From Ciona savignyi (Eukaryota; Chordata; Ascidiacea; Phlebobranchia; Cionidae): DNA of 64,000 nt. Below, one piece after another: positions 59,401 through 64,000 of the stretch. The position numbers were made by a program, and so were the translations under genes. The notes beneath the pieces were generated by a model. It saw only the letters and a program-made list of their open reading frames with translations, was not told the origin of the DNA and did no database searches. Position 1 is the stretch's first letter; every line of letters begins with the position of its first letter. The stretch covers positions 789,221-853,220 of the forward strand of contig CH003423.1 of the NCBI GenBank assembly GCA_000149265.1. Direction: 5' to 3'.

Positions 59401-62350
59401 GGTTGTTTTAACATTTAAGAAGTGGGTTAAATTATGTTGAAGATAGAAAAGATCAGGACGCGTTATCTCTCGAGCAATCGGCAGACTAACTTGAGCACGC
59501 TGTCAACGCTGATACAAAGCTATTGTTGTGTTGTTTCTACTAAGTGGTATACCAAGTCTCTTGTCCATTTAGTACCTTGTTCAGAACACAACCAATTAGA
59601 CAGCGGCTAAGTTTAATTCAGCAATATTTTTATTGCTAACAAGCGCAGTAACCACACAAGCTGGTCGGTCGACATCAATTTGTTTTTTTTCTATTTGCTT
59701 AATACACTTTGAAAATTAACAATCACTGTCTCAGTTGCGATCAACATTCCAAACTGAAGACGAAATTTCCCTTGGTGAGCACCCGAGTTTTAATGGCACG
59801 TTGATGACTATAAAAGTAAACGGCACGCAGCGGAATAATTCTATACTGCCAAGCACCCTCCCGCAAAGACCTCATTACGTCACGGACCTCCGCAACGTTG
59901 CGCAAGAGAGCCTAAGAGGGAAGTACGTGATAGAGGTGACGCCAACCGACACTTTAAATCGCGAAGACTTCTCAGGGATATATTACAGGCACGTTTTGAT
60001 ACTTAATATTGCATGGATAATTATATTTAAAAGTCGTATATTAATTTAAAACAACTTATTTAAATGATCACACATTTTAATATAAGTGTTGAAGTTTGGA
60101 CATAAAATCCTTTCATACTCACCCTTGAATTAACAGATACAAAGCTGAAGTAAACACTGTACAAGAGTGGTACTTTACCAATACCGAGATGTTTACATCG
60201 CACCCTATACACATGCACATCAACCACGCTCAGGTGAATGCAGTGTTTCGCAATCACCGAAAATTAAAATCAAATAAAGTAACACATAAATGCTTAAGTG
60301 GACATTGTTTAGTTTTTTTTATTAAGTGATTTCCTCGTACGAGACATGTAGCATGGAAAATTATTGTTTTATACTGGTAAATAGAAAACCGCAAGGGGTG
60401 TATTAACACCGATCCTGGCTCGTCAGCGGCTTACGCTAAAATCCGATGCACTGACCGACGGTGCTACAGCCGGATTTAAATAGTTGATCGATGTATGCGA
60501 CCTGAAGTAAACTGTATACTTCCAAGGTTATCAGTTACAATGCTTACACTGGGCCTTACGGAGTTGACGATGGGCTTGGAAAGTGGAAATTGTTCAACCA
60601 GTCAGGAAACACATGCATACACCAATACAAAGGATATGATGGTAATAATATAATCAAAGTTGTGTTTCTTTTATGGTATTGTATGCTGTACATTAAAAAG
60701 TTTCTAATACTGCCTTGGATAAGCAAGGGCATTGTGGTAATGAATAACGCCTTCACTCATCTAATGATAATTTAAACCGCACCAATAAATAATTCCATTG
60801 CTACTTAGAAAATTCTTTTTGACACATCAAAACTAAGGGTTCTTCTTCTCGTCCAACCGATTACTAGATAGAGATCATTTGCAATAAATTGCCCCCACCC
60901 ATACCATGAATTATTTTTATAGGATGATTCCTTTTATCTGAGATTAAGATTTGATTGGTCCTATAGTCTCCTTATAATTCCAAAGCTATCTCTCCACATG
61001 GATTAAATTACATTTAATGACAAGGATTAACAGTTGAACGAATGGTTAGGTCTCTATGGTCCCATAAGGGAAGTAGGTTAAAAATCACGTTCAAGTATGT
61101 TTAGTCGAAACATGCGAGTCATAATGTGATATATTTTCTTTGGTTTAACTTTAACCTACCATGTGCGATTGAAAAACCTTAACAAATTTCTTTACCATTT
61201 TTTCGATCTCAACTGTGTGATCGCAAGTTCCGCATTCAAGAACATCCCCCGTTCTTTGCAATTAATAATTTACTTCGATCTATATCGGGAGCGGGTCATT
61301 AATGCGTTTTCATAGATATCGTGTACCGCCATATTTCATTGTCATGATACGTGGTTTATTAAAAAAAAAACGAGCTGGGGTCGTAGCCAAGTCCAGTTTT
61401 AATACCATTTGGCAGATTAATCGTTGACGTTAACTATTAAATCACACAACCATTCAAACACAATGATATTGCAAATGAAATTTACTAGAAACTGTACCGA
61501 TTGTACCACCAAGCGATGCCCTGAAGTACTTGGGCCACGACGTTCGACAAAATCTTGCAGGAAGTGAAACAATCGGCTACCATCAGATAGGTGACTGGAG
61601 AGACACTATACTTGTTCCTCCATTGTCTAATATCACGGTAAGTGATGTACATTAATTAATGAAATATTTGTTTCTGCGGTGGTAAATAAACGTCATCGTA
61701 AATACAAATAGCCTTCTTGTTCAAATTAAGTTAATGAAGCGGCGCGCTTATGTGAAAGCAAAAATAAACTAAAGTATAAATCATGTGAGTAAAGGTAGCG
61801 TTTATTAAGTTGCCTAGCGTTAAATTCAATTTTAATGAAACATGAATTATAAGGTTAAACTATTTGACAGGTTCGTTTCAAGACGGACACCTTCACGGGC
61901 GATGTTATGATTCACTGTCATCTTCAGGGTGATGCTGATCAAGGAATGATTATGGTTTTCGAAATTGTAAACCAAGGTATATAAGGTCCATACACTGATT
62001 TACAAATTTTCAAAGTTGTTCATTTAGTCCGAATATGACGAAATGAAACCATACCTTTTGCCACTTTGTTCATAATCTAAATACTTAACAGTCTTTGTAT
62101 TAGCTTTGGAGAACAACGTATTAAAAAATAACTAAAAAGTATTTAGTTTATCATGTATCACACCATGATAGCTCAATTTATCAATTGACATTGTTGCCTT
62201 TGTTGTTAAATTGTACATTGCATCATAGGTCAAAGTTTGAACTCCAACATTACATCGAACGGTTCATACCCGTGGGCTTGCATGGAAAATAACCAGATAG
62301 GGGAAATAAACGGAGCAACCAGTAAGTCATACAGGTACTTTTACATTTAA
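56433..62350 (+). CDS. Multicopper oxidase C, secreted, with an altered type-1 copper site
   Basis: Exons: 56433-56523, 56713-56897, 57132-57236, 57553-57684, 58311-58507, 58818-58961, 59132-59336, 59735-59988, 60137-60233, 60527-60641, 61489-61637, 61871-61976, 62229-62350 (TAA). 1902 nt = 633 residues, same exon plan as A and B with small length changes. The intron after exon 8 starts with GC (59989-59990); phase and the YYR-YKAE homology require this GC-AG junction. Signal peptide MKPQFLCLLLLVAWTNS. Ligand motifs: HTHGLH (118/120), WYHPHFHG, HPIHMH, and HCHLQGDADQGM (573-584), where the second type-1 His is Asp579. The trinuclear-cluster ligands remain, so copper may still bind, but ordinary blue-copper electron transfer is doubtful. 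A strong GTAAGT at 62322 inside exon 13 could splice onward to a different C-terminal tail; the simplest reading stops at 62350. Confidence 0.92.
57978..58061. repeat. Tandem repeat, 28-bp unit x3 (MCO-C intron 4)
   Basis: AACAAAACTGCC..G.TAAACAAA starts at 57978, 58006 and 58034. Confidence 0.8.
58155..58224. repeat. Tandem duplication, 36-bp unit x2 (MCO-C intron 4)
   Basis: ACCAATTATTTCAGCTTAAC followed by TTTGGTCTTACTTT at 58155 and 58191. Each unit carries a TATTTCAG that looks like a splice acceptor; neither is used, since the exon begins at 58311. Confidence 0.8.
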
Positions 62351-64000
62351 ATAATGTTGCCATGGTCTCGAATTCTCACACTTTTGCCGTATCTATGATT
62401 AATTCTTGTCATAGCAACATGAAATTGCTAAAGTTGTATGCCTACGTTATCTGTAACAAATATTTGCCGAACTCCCCTGGACCACTTCATGATATTGACG
62501 TCAAACTTTGTATGTAACTTTGTGTAAGTATTGACAGAAGTTGTTTCGTATGAGGTATATCCAACACCGCAGACAATTAAACTAACATTTATACTTTCAT
62601 AAGCATTTTTTAACCCTACCCATACCAGTGATCACTTATATTTTGAATTTTTAGATTCGTCCACGGACTCTTCTTAGCTGTTTCGTTCTTTATCATGTTC
62701 TAAAGTTTGGAGCAGATTTATTTTATATCAAACTAGTGTTATTGCTTGCTGTCTTTGAACCTATTAAGTTATTAAGACATTAGAAAACATATTCTTCGAT
62801 TTCAATATTTTAAATATAGTTATATCGAATTCGTCCAAAACTCTTCTTATATTTGGAGAATAAATTCTAATTTCAAAAATCCGTGTACCTACTTTTTATA
62901 CAGCAAAATGTACAAAATTGTTTGGATAAATTTTAAATAAGACACCGTATTATGTATTTTATTATTCATGGTAATGATTTTAAAGTCTTTCCCTGTTTCT
63001 ACTGTCGTTTGACTTATATTTTTGGTGATGTGAATTTATGTTAAACTTGCAGATGTTACATTTTTTTAAACTGTAAATTTTTTTATTATAAAAAAAAACA
63101 CAAACGACGGCTATCTAAATACGTGGTAATCTTAGTGTCTGGATCGCTGAAAATTGCTGTATATGAAATAAACCAACGTGATATCCCTGGCGAAGAATTG
63201 GGCCACATCGCTAGTATTGAGCAAGGTGTTTTAATGGTTTGTCTTAACTCAAAACAGGCTGGAATTATTTATTAAAATATGTTTAGCTGTGTTTCCCGAA
63301 AGCGAATAAAACAGAGATTTATGCAATACAATGAAATATTAGTTCTCTTTCAAATATATGACGTTGTCGGCTTAAGCCCGACGCAGACGACAGTGTTACA
63401 CATTGTAACAAATGTAATAATATTTTGATAATGGTAAATAATATTAATGGCATTTTTTATACAATATTTTTGTAATACGAACAAATTTCTTGAGACTGGT
63501 AACAGAAAAGGGATTGATAATAGTGTAGTTCCTTATGTGACTTCTTTATATATTAAACCTTCACACGCTATGGAATCTGATGCGATGGTAAGCAAACGTT
63601 GGTCAACAGTCATGTGAAAATAAACTTGATAGAAAAATAACCAGACCATTGAGCTTAAAGTTATTTAAGATATTCTGTTTGTAACAATCTTCGAATGTTT
63701 TATTCAAGTTTATTTTCGACCTAATAGCTTGTTTGGTAAGTGCGTCGCCTTTCAGCCGAATGATTTGCATATTCGAAATTAAACGCAAGCTTCTTAGTTG
63801 TTTTCTTAGACAACACACTGCAATAGCTTGGGTATAAACCCACTATATAGGAACGAGGTAATTCGACGGTTACCCTTTTCCGGACAATCTTCCAGTTGCC
63901 CGTGTGATAACGGCTCCTACGTTTTCCCATTTCCAGCGATACAGCATGAAACAAACGTTAATGTTTTATCCTAATGTAAAAAAGAAGCTGTGTCGGCATT
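62351..64000. other. Downstream of MCO-C
   Basis: AT-rich; AATAAA at 62859 is a possible poly(A) signal about 510 nt after the stop. A family-1 SINE is near 63725-63945. No other gene seen to the edge. Confidence 0.5.
63725..63945 (+). repeat. SINE family 1 copy with tRNA-like head
   Basis: GGTAAGTGCGTCGCCTTTC, AGCCGAATGATTTGCATATTC, GACAACACACTGCAATAGC, ACCTGACGG-like AATTCGACGGTTACCC, GTTTTCCCATTTCCAGC; plus order, with the middle shortened. Confidence 0.65.

Noticed and set aside
1-64000. CRISPR arrays, bacterial operons, rRNA genes
   Set aside because: None present; spliced genes and SINEs make this a metazoan sequence.

Overview
This is eukaryotic, AT-rich, intron-dense DNA. Gene content (NOP14, a chordate-type CDC25, LTA4H), compact genes with many short exons and introns down to about 60 nt, and abundant tRNA-derived SINEs together point to an ascidian tunicate, most likely a Ciona species. 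That identification is inference from family knowledge, not a database match. All exon boundaries were read by hand from GT/AG signals, reading-frame phase and remembered protein families.

Layout. (1) 1-1889, minus: first two coding exons of leukotriene A4 hydrolase, continuing off the left edge. (2) 2460-11008, plus: a complete 17-exon NOP14 (862 codons), divergent from LTA4H with 570 bp between the start codons. (3) About 11.0-22.4 kb: noncoding, with dispersed repeats, a ~334-bp tandem array (three units, each with a GGGGAATTCCCC palindrome), then a GC-richer stretch that probably belongs to the CDC25 regulatory region. (4) 22456-31718, plus: an 11-exon CDC25 phosphatase (817 codons) split by a 5.3-kb intron; an in-frame ATG just before exon 4 could give a shorter protein. 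(5) 35621-62350: three multicopper oxidase genes with the same 13-exon structure. MCO-A (+) and MCO-B (-) are a convergent inverted pair; MCO-C (+) is a diverged copy. A decayed first exon of a fourth copy lies at about 34.0 kb. (6) 62.4-64 kb: noncoding with a SINE.

How they work. LTA4H, NOP14 and CDC25 are unrelated housekeeping or cell-cycle genes. The oxidases are secreted, three-domain, laccase/ascorbate-oxidase-like enzymes. MCO-B keeps every copper ligand. MCO-A carries a one-base insertion that, as written, removes the last copper-binding motif. MCO-C has an Asp in place of a type-1 copper His and one GC-AG intron. Divergence between A and B is uneven from exon to exon, which suggests gene conversion in the inverted pair.

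Mobile DNA: a major tRNA-derived SINE family (a dozen or so pieces), a second tRNA-like SINE family (three copies), and a MITE family (two copies in opposite orientation with 9-10 bp target duplications).
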